Positions 15,984 to 25,053 of a DNA stretch of 39,344 bases are shown here, piece after piece (position 1 is the first letter of the stretch; the number at the start of each line of letters is the position of its first letter). The notes beneath the pieces are model-generated. The model did not search any database and was not told the origin of the DNA. It was given only the letters and a program-made list of their open reading frames with translations. Position numbers and translations under genes: made by a program. The stretch is from contig CAIWCT010000266.1 of assembly GCA_903911225.1 (NCBI GenBank), positions 1 to 39,344 on the forward strand, read 5' to 3'. This DNA comes from an uncultured delta proteobacterium. Its GTDB lineage: Bacteria; Desulfobacterota; WTBG01; CAIYCZ01; CAIRTM01.

Positions 15984-17272
15984 AAATTTTGCAGGTAGTT
16001 CATTATTTTCCCCCATTAGGCCGGGGAGGCGCTGAGCTGTACACCTACCAGCTGTCAAAAGAACTCCTTGAATCACATGATATCCGTTTATTTTTTACTA
16101 TTCCAGATGACAACTATTCCGGGGAAATTGAAGAGGGTTCCTATAACGGTATACCATACCGGGCACTTAAAAAAAATTACTGCACCTTTGATAAGCCGTT
16201 TCATGAACGAAGCTCATGGGTCGAACGGGAATTCAGCAAAACACTTGATTCGTTTAAGCCCGATATCATTCATTTTCAGCATCTTAGCAACCTGTCATTA
16301 GCACTTCCTTTTTTGGCAAAAAAAGCGGGGGTCCCGTGCTGTTTTACGTTACATGATTTTTGGCTTTTATGTCCCCGAACTTTTTTTTTAAACTCAGCAA
16401 TGAAAATTTGCGATTCATATTCCCTGCCGCGTTGTGTAGATTGCATGCAGGATCAAATTGAATATTATACTCTTTCCAGCAAAGGCTTCTGGGCGGAACG
16501 TTTTGCAAAGCACTGTGCAAAGCTGTGTCTTAATGTTAAAAAAAAATTAACCGTGCTGCTTAGCATTGGTTTATGGCGCATCTATTGGATAAAGAAAATT
16601 TTTAAAGCTGTAGATGTGTTTATTGCCCCGTCCCAATTTCTCCGCACACGATTTGTTAGACATGGCCTCTCACCACAAAAGATTATCTTTATCCCTCATG
16701 GCTACAACACGAAAATATTGAGCGGCGTCAAAAAAACCCCCTCTCAGGTACTGCGTTTTGCTTTTATTGGAACCATGCAATTCCACAAAGGGATTTATGT
16801 TTTAATTGATGCTTTCAATGGGGTTGCCGGCCCGCATGAACTTAGGCTTTATGGCAGCGTAACACCTCAACTAAGTGATGATCTTAAAAAAAGAATTAAA
16901 AACCCTCATGTTTTTGTTATGGGGGAGCTGAGGGAAGAGGATAAACCGACAGCTTTTTCAGAGATTGATGTACTGATTGTTCCGTCAATCTGTTGTGAAA
17001 GTTATTCGCTAGTCATCAATGAAGCTTTTATTACAAAGACCCCTGTGATCGTTTCTGATATTGGAGCCATGGCTGAGCGGGTAAAGGATGGAGAATATGG
17101 GTTCACTTTTCCTGTTGGCAATGTCGAAAAGCTGACCGAAAAAATTCAACTTTTTATAAATGATTTCGGTCTAAAAAATTCTCTGGAGTCGCATCTGCCT
17201 GAAGTGCAGTCAATAGAAACACATGCAGAGGAAATTGTTAAACTTTACTCTACCCTATGCAAAATGGAATAG
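15980..17272 (+). CDS. family 4 glycosyltransferase
   Basis: The 430-residue GT-B enzyme starts ILQVVHYFPPLGRGGAELYT, the usual acceptor-side glycine loop. In the C-terminal domain FAFIGTMQFHKGIYVLIDAF is the expected donor-domain beginning, and VPSICCESYSLVINEAF contains the retaining GT4 E-x7-E motif. The middle insert (residues about 135-210) is Cys- and Lys-rich and longer than in typical members. The start overlaps the GT2 stop codon by four bases, so the two are coupled. It acts in the cytoplasm on a lipid-linked acceptor. The sugar cannot be assigned. Confidence 0.9.
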   Translation: MKILQVVHYFPPLGRGGAELYTYQLSKELLESHDIRLFFTIPDDNYSGEIEEGSYNGIPYRALKKNYCTFDKPFHERSSWVEREFSKTLDSFKPDIIHFQHLSNLSLALPFLAKKAGVPCCFTLHDFWLLCPRTFFLNSAMKICDSYSLPRCVDCMQDQIEYYTLSSKGFWAERFAKHCAKLCLNVKKKLTVLLSIGLWRIYWIKKIFKAVDVFIAPSQFLRTRFVRHGLSPQKIIFIPHGYNTKILSGVKKTPSQVLRFAFIGTMQFHKGIYVLIDAFNGVAGPHELRLYGSVTPQLSDDLKKRIKNPHVFVMGELREEDKPTAFSEIDVLIVPSICCESYSLVINEAFITKTPVIVSDIGAMAERVKDGEYGFTFPVGNVEKLTEKIQLFINDFGLKNSLESHLPEVQSIETHAEEIVKLYSTLCKME

Positions 17273-17672
17273 GCTGACTTGCCGGACATGGAGGGTATGA
17301 TTCTTGCGGGATAATGATGCTGCAAAGAAACGTAAGAAAGGCCAGCAACTTATGAGAATATAAAGGGGTATCAACCGATACAGATACACTGCTATGGGAA
17401 GATTGTGAATGCTTTGTTGCGACGGGGCATTACACGCTCCAGCCATGACAATGATGTGATGCTCCCCGCCTGCAAGGCAGGGCATCCGAGTTGCTAAAAT
17501 TGCTTTTTGAAACGTGCCGCTTGACCCGCCTTACAAAGCAGCACTTTGCGTTCAAAATTCAGCATGGAAAACATCCTTCTTGTTGAAGGTTGGCATTGAG
17601 GCTGAGAAAGGGAAGTAATGCCATGCACAATCAATCCGCCATCGACATGTTAAAAACCAGTTCAATGAACCC
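17273..17672. other. 400-base intergenic stretch with a hairpin, possible relic of an insertion
   Basis: No convincing gene is present on either strand. A hairpin lies at 17464-17482 (CCCCGCCT, loop GCA, AGGCAGGG, one mismatch). Such a stem resembles the subterminal hairpins of IS200/IS605-type elements, but no transposase is left and no second end was found. The stretch interrupts an otherwise compact glycosyltransferase run. Confidence 0.35.
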
Positions 17673-19301
17673 ATGAAGATAAAAGCCATCGTGCGAAATT
17701 CTGTGGTCCTTCAAAGTGCGGCATTGTTTTGTTGCTTCTCAGCGCTCTACATTTTGTTCCCTACATCTTTGCCCAGCCAACATTATGACTCCCTGAGTTA
17801 CGCCTATTCGGCTGAAGCGGCAGGCTCAATGCCCCTTTTGGGGAATCACCCGCTAGGACACGTTATATTCAACCTGTCATTGGCGCTTTCGCACAGCATC
17901 GGCTATCAGAGCAGAGCTCTGCCTGTATGCCAAATTGCTAACAGCCTTATCAGCGGGCTGTGCGTTTCGATACTCTTTATCTTGATCGCTTTAAATTTTA
18001 GAGTAAAAAACACATACGCACTGGGATGCGCGATACTATTCGGCTTAACCTATAGTTATTGGCGCCATGCCGGGACAGCAGATATTTACAACATTTCCAT
18101 CTTGTTTTTATCATTGACCTGGTTTTTTCTTACAAAAGAAACCCTTGGAAACCACCTGCAATCTATTTCTTTGGCGGGCATTGCCGCCAGCCTGGCGCTA
18201 GCATCTCATCAATTAAGTGCTGTTATCCTGCCGGCTGGCGCAGTTTTTTTATTACTAAAAACCACAGAACGCGCCGTAAAGCTTAAGGCTGTTTTTGTCT
18301 TCCTGACCGTTGCAGCAGTTGGTACTATCTGCTGGTATTGCCTGCTCGGGTATATTGCGACTTCATCCTTCTCCCCGGAGACACTATTTCTGTGGGCTCA
18401 AGGATATATGCAAATCGACAACCCCACATACGGGGTGCATTTCAGCACAAACAGCATTCCAATCGCCTGGGAAACTTTGAGCAATGCACTTTTAATATCT
18501 ATGGGTGCAGGCAGATCGCAAATGGTCAGAAACGGACTGCTCATTTTTTTACTGCTCATAGTGCTCTTAGGAATAAAAGAAAACTGGTCGAAAAATACTA
18601 CCCGGCGCCAAGTGCTGATCGCATTTGCCGTACAATGTTTACTAAGCTGGTCTATTATTTTATGGTGGGAGCCTTATAATACAAAATTCTACCTCCTTTC
18701 ATTGTTACCCTGGTGCATTACACTTGCAATTTGTTGTGAAGCATTTGATGATATGGCTTGCCGCTTTTTTCAAACCTGCAAAGCCGACCGATTAGGCCGT
18801 GGTATCAAATACTTTTTTTTCACCATCCTGTTCCTTATCGCAGTGCTTAATATAAATTACGGAAAAATGCGAGAGTACAAAGCCGTGGCTGCTTTCAATG
18901 ACGCATTTGCTGTATGGAGGGACCACTCTAACCCGGATGATGTCCTTATCACCGCCGGAGACCTTGTGCCACACCTTCTTTTTTGGGGAAATCGTCCAAA
19001 CACCATCCATCTATACAGAACATTGCAGCAGAGCCGAAACTCTGCGGATAAATTTTATCTGCTCAGAAAGGAAATCAGGCAAGCCCTGTGCAATAACAAA
19101 ACAGTGCTGCTGGCCCCTGCTGCCTGCATGTATATAGCTGACGAGCAGCTCTCTGTCCTGCGTCTGTCCCGACAGGAGCTGTGTAATTTTTTTCACCGTT
19201 ATGAAATGAAAGCGGTTTTTGATTATCAAAATCTGATAAACGACGCACAGGAAAAGGTATACAAATTAGCGTTGCCAGGGACAGAAGACTGTAACAGCTA
19301 A
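17673..19301 (+). CDS. polytopic membrane protein, GT-C glycosyltransferase-like
   Basis: The 542-residue protein has about ten hydrophobic segments and a short cytoplasmic N-terminus. After the first helix there is an acidic loop, HYDSLSYAYSAEAAG, followed by GNHPLGHVIFNL. This is where GT-C enzymes (GT39, DUF2723) carry their catalytic Asp in the first periplasmic loop. FGLTYSYWRHAGTADIYNI also resembles DUF2723 proteins. A soluble C-terminal part begins around residue 405. It would use a polyprenyl-phosphate sugar on the periplasmic side. The identification rests on architecture and a few motifs, so the enzyme role is tentative. Confidence 0.68.
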   Translation: MKIKAIVRNSVVLQSAALFCCFSALYILFPTSLPSQHYDSLSYAYSAEAAGSMPLLGNHPLGHVIFNLSLALSHSIGYQSRALPVCQIANSLISGLCVSILFILIALNFRVKNTYALGCAILFGLTYSYWRHAGTADIYNISILFLSLTWFFLTKETLGNHLQSISLAGIAASLALASHQLSAVILPAGAVFLLLKTTERAVKLKAVFVFLTVAAVGTICWYCLLGYIATSSFSPETLFLWAQGYMQIDNPTYGVHFSTNSIPIAWETLSNALLISMGAGRSQMVRNGLLIFLLLIVLLGIKENWSKNTTRRQVLIAFAVQCLLSWSIILWWEPYNTKFYLLSLLPWCITLAICCEAFDDMACRFFQTCKADRLGRGIKYFFFTILFLIAVLNINYGKMREYKAVAAFNDAFAVWRDHSNPDDVLITAGDLVPHLLFWGNRPNTIHLYRTLQQSRNSADKFYLLRKEIRQALCNNKTVLLAPAACMYIADEQLSVLRLSRQELCNFFHRYEMKAVFDYQNLINDAQEKVYKLALPGTEDCNS

Positions 19302-19302
19302 G

Positions 19303-19331
19303 AATTTGGTTTTTACAAAAAGGGTTATAAT
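19303..19331 (+). promoter_or_regulatory. weak candidate promoter before the second GT2 gene
   Basis: A perfect -10 hexamer TATAAT lies at 19326-19331 in the 50-base gap before ATG 19352. The matching -35 region is poor (TTGGTT at 19306-19311, spacing 14). It may provide internal transcription for the distal glycosyltransferases, but chance is a real possibility in this AT-rich gap. Confidence 0.25.
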
Positions 19332-19351
19332 AGTATTTTAACGGCGCAGTC

Positions 19352-20278
19352 ATGCTCAACACAAACAAAAAAATATTTGCAGTTATTGTGACCTGGAACG
19401 GTGCAGCCTGGATTTCCGAGGCAATTTTAAGCCTGCAAAAATCATCCGTTTCCATCGCCATCGTCATCGTAGATAATGCTTCTACCGATGAGACCGCAGC
19501 GATTGTGACGAGAGCATTTCAGGATGTCCTGCTTATTCGTCTCAATGAAAATATCGGGTTTGCCCAGGCCAACAATACGGGGATTCAATATGCACTTTCA
19601 CAGGAGGCCGATTATGTCCTTCTTCTAAACCAGGATGCAAAAGTGCAACCTGATATGGTGGGGCAGCTGCTTCAAGCTTCAGAACAGCATCCTGATTTCG
19701 GCATACTGAGCCCGATTCATGTCGCCTATGACAAACCGGAAGTTGAAGCATCCTTTTTTTCCTTTATTAATAATAATATTCTCTTCATGTCAGATCTACT
19801 TCTGAGCAAATCAAAAGAAATCTATGAAATTGAATTTTGCAATGCAGCGATTTGGCTTTTGACTCGTGCCGTAATTGACAAAATCGGTGGATTTGATCCA
19901 ATATTTTTTATGTATGGAGAAGATAACGACTACTGCTACCGGGCTCGCATGCATGGCTATAAGATTGGCATTATTCCCAAGGCAGTTGCATATCATCAAT
20001 GCAGCAGCGTGGATTTTCACACAATGTCTTTAAAAAAACAGTATGCCAAGCTTTCTTCTCAGCTGATTTATTTATTGAAACGACCGGACCACAACTTTTT
20101 TTTCTCCTGCACAGGTGTTTTGATTGCATCGTTAAAGCGGATGATGGTAGAAATAATAAACTTGGAAATAAGAAGCTTTTTTGCATCAACAGTATCTCTG
20201 ATTACAGTTTTTTCCCGGCTTGGAAATATCTATAAGCATTATCGTCAGTGTAAAGAAGCTCGCAAATCCTGGTTGTAA
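19352..20278 (+). CDS. family 2 glycosyltransferase, rhamnosyltransferase-like
   Basis: The 308-residue protein has the GT2 pattern of the WbbL/RfbN rhamnosyltransferase type. It starts VIVTWNG (11-17), then IVDNASTDETAAI (39-51), ENIGFAQANNTGI (66-78), the LLNQDA acidic site (91-96), and MYGEDNDYCYRARMHGYKIG in the second half. The last 60 residues are hydrophobic and basic and may lie on the membrane. Rhamnose as donor is only suggested by resemblance, and no rml genes occur in this window. Translation probably starts at ATG 19352, although the ribosome binding site is weak. Confidence 0.88.
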   Translation: MLNTNKKIFAVIVTWNGAAWISEAILSLQKSSVSIAIVIVDNASTDETAAIVTRAFQDVLLIRLNENIGFAQANNTGIQYALSQEADYVLLLNQDAKVQPDMVGQLLQASEQHPDFGILSPIHVAYDKPEVEASFFSFINNNILFMSDLLLSKSKEIYEIEFCNAAIWLLTRAVIDKIGGFDPIFFMYGEDNDYCYRARMHGYKIGIIPKAVAYHQCSSVDFHTMSLKKQYAKLSSQLIYLLKRPDHNFFFSCTGVLIASLKRMMVEIINLEIRSFFASTVSLITVFSRLGNIYKHYRQCKEARKSWL

Positions 20279-20315
20279 CATATGATATTGTTTTTTTATT
20301 ACGGATAACAACAAG

Positions 20316-21347
20316 ATGACTATAGAATATATTTTTGACCGTATGGGGCACCATTCTGCACATTCCGGCTATGATCAAATTATAAAATATATTGATTGTC
20401 ATGTTCGAGGAGCTAACTCACTCTATCGATTATTGGGCCACTGCCCTGAGCGCATGCTTGCCCAATTAAGGCGAACCGCAGGCTGCTGGTACAATTCGCA
20501 TGCTCTTCGACTTGAGCTGCAAAACCTTCCAGCGTTTTTTTTTAAAAAAAATCAAATTTTTCATTTTTTATACGGAGAGGATAACTTTCATTATTCTTCA
20601 TATTTAAATCCACGGCGATCAAACAAATTTGTAGCAACCTACCATTTCCCACCCGAAAAATTTTATCAAACCACTATCGCAACCCGTCATCTCAAAAGTC
20701 TTGACGCCATTATAATTATTGCGCCGAACCAGGAAACGATATTCAAAAACATCGTTTCACCTGAGCGCGTTCATCTTATGCCACATGGCGTTGATACTCT
20801 CTGTTTCACCCCCGGCGATTCTGCAGCCAGACGCTCCGGGCACTGCCTTTTTGTAGGAACCCACTTGCGCGACTTTGACACTCTGCGCGAGGTCATCCTC
20901 AAGATCAACCGTGCGGACCAGCACATATCATTCACTATTGTTACTTCAAGAGAACATTTTCCGCTTTTCGAACATCTCCATAATGTATCATTGCTTTCTT
21001 CTGTCTCTGAACAGAAATTGCTGGAGCTGTACCAGACCGCAACGCTGCTGCTCCTGCCGCTGCTTGACAGCACAGCCAACAATGCGATACTTGAAGCAAT
21101 GGCGTGCGGGCTGCCGATTATTACAAGCGCTGCCGGCGGCATTGGTATGTACCTGCCGCAGGAAGCCGGTATGCTTTTACCACTCGGAGATGCATCTCTT
21201 ATGGCTCAAAAAACCATTGAACTCATATATGCCCCGCCGCGGCTCGCAGCCATGTCACATGCTGCCCGCAGTACAGCCGAATCTTTCGACTGGAAAATCA
21301 TCGCAAAAAAAATGCAGCTACTTTACCGACACATTACCGAACAATAA
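20316..21347 (+). CDS. GT-B glycosyltransferase, family 4-like
   Basis: The 343-residue protein has a rather divergent N-terminal half with IFHFLYGEDNFHYSSYL and KFVATYHFPPEKF. Its standard C-terminal GT4 domain has VHLMPHGVDTLCFTPGD, CLFVGTHLRDFDTL, LLLLPLLDSTANNAILEAM and ACGLPIITSAAGGIG. The usual first glutamate of E-x7-E is replaced by Asp or Ser in DSTANNAILE, although the second is present, so donor binding may differ. It is somewhat shorter than its neighbours. It precedes the next GT by 25 bases. Confidence 0.85.
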   Translation: MTIEYIFDRMGHHSAHSGYDQIIKYIDCHVRGANSLYRLLGHCPERMLAQLRRTAGCWYNSHALRLELQNLPAFFFKKNQIFHFLYGEDNFHYSSYLNPRRSNKFVATYHFPPEKFYQTTIATRHLKSLDAIIIIAPNQETIFKNIVSPERVHLMPHGVDTLCFTPGDSAARRSGHCLFVGTHLRDFDTLREVILKINRADQHISFTIVTSREHFPLFEHLHNVSLLSSVSEQKLLELYQTATLLLLPLLDSTANNAILEAMACGLPIITSAAGGIGMYLPQEAGMLLPLGDASLMAQKTIELIYAPPRLAAMSHAARSTAESFDWKIIAKKMQLLYRHITEQ

Positions 21348-21372
21348 AACAGCAACTTCTGCCACGGCAGCC

Positions 21373-22527
21373 ATGCAGACTCACTTGACTCAAAAAATAC
21401 TCATAATCACGGGTTTGTTCCATCCTTTTATAGGTGGGGCCGAACGCGAATGTCAAAACCTTGCAAAAAAGCTCATTTCACAGGGGCATTGCGTGACTAT
21501 CATGACCGGGTATGTGGAAGGATTGCCGCCATTTGAGATGGTTGAAGGCATCCCTGTGTATAGAAAAATCCGGGGTTGGCATCTGTTTGAGCTCACCTAT
21601 ATGATTTCCGTGCTGCTGCTGCTCTGGAGACATCGAAAATCTTTCAATCATATCCTCTGCTTTGGACTCTACCTGTATACAGCGCCGGCGGTTCTATTTG
21701 CTCTCTGTACCGGTAAAAAAGCACTGCTCCGCCTTAAATGCAGCGGCATTTCTGGCGATTTTCAGTGCATATCACAACTTAAATCTGAAAATTTCACTAT
21801 TGGCTGCTCAAAGCTGGCTCATCGTGTGCTCGCTGTCAGCAATGAAATTGAACAAGATCTTTTGCTTCGCGGCTTTGCAAAAAAAAAGGTTTTCCATATT
21901 CTCAATTCTGTTGATATTGAAAAGTTTCACCCACTAGCCAATAGCAAGCTTTCAAATATTCCATGTATCAGCTTTATCGGACGGCTTGATAGACAAAAGG
22001 GTGTTGATATACTCTTGCAGGCGCTTAAAATACTTGCAGACAGGGGCATATTATTTAATGCATGCATAGTCGGCGATGGGCCAAGCAGGGAAGAACTCAT
22101 AGCTGACGCAAAACGGTTATCCCTTTTAGACCATATACAATTTGCAGGTATGCAGCAGGATACAGTACCGTTTTACCGTCAATCCACTATTTTAGCCTTG
22201 CCTTCCCGCTACGAAGGGCTCCCCCATGTGGCGCTTGAAGCAATGGCCTGCAATGTAGCCATAGTCGGCTCATATGTTGGAGGGATTCCTGAAGTTCTGG
22301 ATCCTGAAGGTGCTGTTCCGGCTATGCCTGAAGCTTACAGAATCTGCAAAAACGGGATTCTTATGCCGCCAGATGCTCCCATAGAGCTTGCTGCGGCTAT
22401 TCAAAATCTCCTCGACGATACTGCTCTACGGGAACAACTTGGGGCTAATGCACGACAATATATTGAAACACACTATACGCTTGATGCCGTTGCTGATCAA
22501 TACCTGAAACTTATCGCCACCGTTTGA
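21373..22527 (+). CDS. family 4 glycosyltransferase (paralogue 1 of a tandem set)
   Basis: I placed the start at ATG 21373, giving 384 residues. The open frame runs further upstream, but that part is the shadow of the preceding gene. The N-terminus ILIITGLFHPFIGGAERECQ aligns with the next two GT4 genes, as do GIPVYRKIRG, the donor domain start ISFIGRLDRQKGVDILLQAL and SRYEGLPHVALEAMACNVA, which contains E-x7-E. The protein is full length. It differs from the other two in the segment after residue 95, where the HCHIL block is missing and replaced by HILCFGLYLYTAPA. This suggests a changed acceptor. Confidence 0.88.
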   Translation: MQTHLTQKILIITGLFHPFIGGAERECQNLAKKLISQGHCVTIMTGYVEGLPPFEMVEGIPVYRKIRGWHLFELTYMISVLLLLWRHRKSFNHILCFGLYLYTAPAVLFALCTGKKALLRLKCSGISGDFQCISQLKSENFTIGCSKLAHRVLAVSNEIEQDLLLRGFAKKKVFHILNSVDIEKFHPLANSKLSNIPCISFIGRLDRQKGVDILLQALKILADRGILFNACIVGDGPSREELIADAKRLSLLDHIQFAGMQQDTVPFYRQSTILALPSRYEGLPHVALEAMACNVAIVGSYVGGIPEVLDPEGAVPAMPEAYRICKNGILMPPDAPIELAAAIQNLLDDTALREQLGANARQYIETHYTLDAVADQYLKLIATV

Positions 22528-22636
22528 CACGCTAAGGTTTTTTTACTTCAACGGCGGACATCAAAAAATTACCTCGTTGCATATTTTCTTAAGTCGGTTA
22601 ACCATATTTTAATTTTTAATCAGGCTTACCCCACCA

Positions 22637-23764
22637 ATGAATTCACCGCGCATTCTGATGATCATATCTCTTTTTTATCCAGCAATCGGTGGCGCAGAAC
22701 AGCAAACACTCCGGCTTGCGGAACTGCTAATAAAAAAGGGTGCTGCGGTGACGATCCTCACTCGCAAAATGCCTAATTGTAAATCATTTGAGACATTCGG
22801 TAATGTTCCCGTTTACAGATTCATCAGGACAGTGCCCTGGGGCAAACTATTTGGCATCAGTTATTGCCTGTCTTGTTTGTGGTATCTGTTCCGCGAGCGA
22901 AACTCCTACGATATAATTCATTGTCATATTCTTCAGGGTTTGCATTCTTTTGCTGCAGTTTGCATAAAGCGGCTATTCAATAAAAAATTGATTGTCAAGG
23001 TTGCTATGGCAGGAGCTATCAGCGATTTTGCTGAGCTGAAAAAAATGGCCTTCGCCAATGTATTCCTCAGGCAGATTCAGCATGTCGACCGCCTGGTTAC
23101 AATTTGTTCACAGTCTACACAGGAAGCCTTGCATGAAGGGTTCTCCTCTCAAAACATTATCCAGATTCCTAATGGCGTTGACATAGAACAGTTTACGCCC
23201 GGGCAGGAAGCTAAGAAAATCCGTGGCAGAATTATTTTTATAGGAACTCTGGATTATCGCAAAAATGTCTCTCTGCTTATATCAGCAGTAAAAATGTTAA
23301 AAGATGCCGGAATACTGGTTACGCTTGATATTATTGGAGATGGCCCTGAATTTCCACAGCTTCAAAAAATGGCTGGCAGCCTGGATGTGGCGAAAGAAAT
23401 CAATTTTCTCGGCTCATTTTCTGAAATTGTTCCCTTTTTGCAGCGTGCTCATATATTTGTTTTACCCTCACAATTTGAAGGCCTGCCCAATGTTGTTCTT
23501 GAGGCAATGGCATGCGGGCTTCCCGTTATTGCAACAAAAGTAGGCGGAGTTCCGGATATCATACAGCACCGTGCAAACGGTTTGCTAATCCCCCCCGATG
23601 ATGCTGAGGCTCTCTGCGCCGCCATTAGAGAGCTTTTCGACGACACCACACTTGAAGCGGAACTTGGTGCTCGGGCCAGAGAGACCGTCGTCAGGCATTT
23701 CTCTCTTTCTGCTGTTGCAGACCGATATACAGCGCTTTACAAAACCCTTATACAGATAAACTAA
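22637..23764 (+). CDS. family 4 glycosyltransferase (paralogue 2 of a tandem set)
   Basis: The 375-residue GT-B enzyme starts ILMIISLFYPAIGGAEQQTL. It has YDIIHCHILQGLHSFAAV in the acceptor domain, NGVDIEQFTPG, the donor domain start IIFIGTLDYRKNVSLLISAV, and SQFEGLPNVVLEAMACGLPV with E-x7-E. It is strikingly similar to the gene after it along the whole length, including KVAMAGAISDFAELKK versus KVAATGPLSDVCMAKK, so the two probably arose by duplication. The 109-base gap before it has no clear regulatory feature. Confidence 0.9.
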   Translation: MNSPRILMIISLFYPAIGGAEQQTLRLAELLIKKGAAVTILTRKMPNCKSFETFGNVPVYRFIRTVPWGKLFGISYCLSCLWYLFRERNSYDIIHCHILQGLHSFAAVCIKRLFNKKLIVKVAMAGAISDFAELKKMAFANVFLRQIQHVDRLVTICSQSTQEALHEGFSSQNIIQIPNGVDIEQFTPGQEAKKIRGRIIFIGTLDYRKNVSLLISAVKMLKDAGILVTLDIIGDGPEFPQLQKMAGSLDVAKEINFLGSFSEIVPFLQRAHIFVLPSQFEGLPNVVLEAMACGLPVIATKVGGVPDIIQHRANGLLIPPDDAEALCAAIRELFDDTTLEAELGARARETVVRHFSLSAVADRYTALYKTLIQIN

Positions 23765-23889
23765 AAGTCAACCGGTATTCGGCATGCTAAAAAAAACCAC
23801 ATGCACACTGGATTTGATTACCCCGATAAGCCCTTGGACACAATTGAATGTGCCGGTTTAGCTTAGTAGCAGCTCACTGAAGGAAAGCA

Positions 23890-25044
23890 ATGTTTACTGA
23901 ACCCGATAACAACACCTCCGCGCATCGCATTTTAATGATTACTTCTCTGCTTCATCCTGTTGCAGGAGGAGCGGAGCGCCAGGCATTAGCTCTTGCACGT
24001 GCCCTTCAGGCTAAAGGAATTTCAGTCTGCGTATTAACCAGAAGCCTCAAAAATCTGCCTTCTAACGAAACCATTGATGGCATAGAGACATTTCGCAGCA
24101 TACGCACGCTGCCGTTGCCGCTGCTTTTTGGCCTGACCTACTTTGTTTCAGCCTTAAAATTTATCCTCACTTACAGAAACCACTATGCCATTGTGCATTG
24201 CCATATTCTACAGAACTATCACTCTATTGCAGCCATGCTGGCAAAATGGCTGTTTAAAAAAAAAGTTGTTATAAAGGTAGCTGCTACGGGACCGCTGAGT
24301 GATGTCTGTATGGCAAAAAAGTCGCTGTTAGGAGGTTTGTTTTTAAACATTGTCAAACGCGCCGATGCCGTCATTGCACTATGCGCCCAGGCTGACAATG
24401 AGCTCGTTGTCGCTGGTTTTCCGAGAGATCGAATAGTAAAAATACCCAATGGCGTTGACACATCGCTTTTCAAACCAGGTGCTGAAGCCGCTCGTTTGCC
24501 TGCCAATCTGCTCTTTGTAGGAAGGCTTGATTATATGAAGGGCGTAGACATCCTTCTAAAATCAATTGCATCATTACAGACCGGCGATAGCAAAATCTCT
24601 TGCGACATTATTGGCGATGGTCCTTGCAGAAAAACACTGCAGCAACTAGCCTGCGAACTTGACATTGCAGATAAGGTTACATTCGCTGGAGCATGCGCCA
24701 ATATCGTGCCCTATTTACACAAGGCCTCTTGTTTTGTCCTTCCCTCCCGATCTGAAGGCATGCCCAATGTGATACTTGAAGCAATGGCATGCGGTTTGCC
24801 AATCATCGCCACATTGGTTGGAGGAACTCCCGACATCATTAAAGATGAATATAATGGTTTGCTTATTCCCCCAGATGATATTCCGGCTTTGAGTTTCGCA
24901 CTTACCCGGATGCTGGCTGACCGCAATCTTGCGAATCGGCTCGGCAAGCAGGCAAGAATGGATGCCGAAGAACATTATTCCATTGATAAAGTAGCCGATG
25001 CCTACATTGCGCTCTATCACGGCCTTACCGTTCAAAACGATTAA
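23890..25044 (+). CDS. family 4 glycosyltransferase (paralogue 3 of a tandem set)
   Basis: This 384-residue protein has HRILMITSLLHPVAGGAERQ at the N-terminus, YAIVHCHILQNYHSIAAM, NGVDTSLFKPG, LLFVGRLDYMKGVDILLKSI and SRSEGMPNVILEAMACGLPI, the last with the GT4 E-x7-E pair. AAGGAAA lies just before ATG 23890, the best ribosome binding site in this block. It is closest to the preceding gene. Cytoplasmic action on a lipid-linked intermediate is expected. Donor sugar not assigned. Confidence 0.9.
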   Translation: MFTEPDNNTSAHRILMITSLLHPVAGGAERQALALARALQAKGISVCVLTRSLKNLPSNETIDGIETFRSIRTLPLPLLFGLTYFVSALKFILTYRNHYAIVHCHILQNYHSIAAMLAKWLFKKKVVIKVAATGPLSDVCMAKKSLLGGLFLNIVKRADAVIALCAQADNELVVAGFPRDRIVKIPNGVDTSLFKPGAEAARLPANLLFVGRLDYMKGVDILLKSIASLQTGDSKISCDIIGDGPCRKTLQQLACELDIADKVTFAGACANIVPYLHKASCFVLPSRSEGMPNVILEAMACGLPIIATLVGGTPDIIKDEYNGLLIPPDDIPALSFALTRMLADRNLANRLGKQARMDAEEHYSIDKVADAYIALYHGLTVQND

Positions 25045-25053
25045 TTGCTTTTA

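Noticed and set aside
17255-17485. Minus-strand ORF of 76 codons in the 400-base gap
   Set aside because: No recognisable motif, it overlaps the end of a GT4 gene, and it has no convincing ribosome binding site.
20875-21372. Open frame extending the GT4 gene at 21373 far upstream
   Set aside because: The translation is low-complexity Ser/Arg/Cys-rich sequence in another frame of the preceding glycosyltransferase, and the GT4 homology begins only after 21373.
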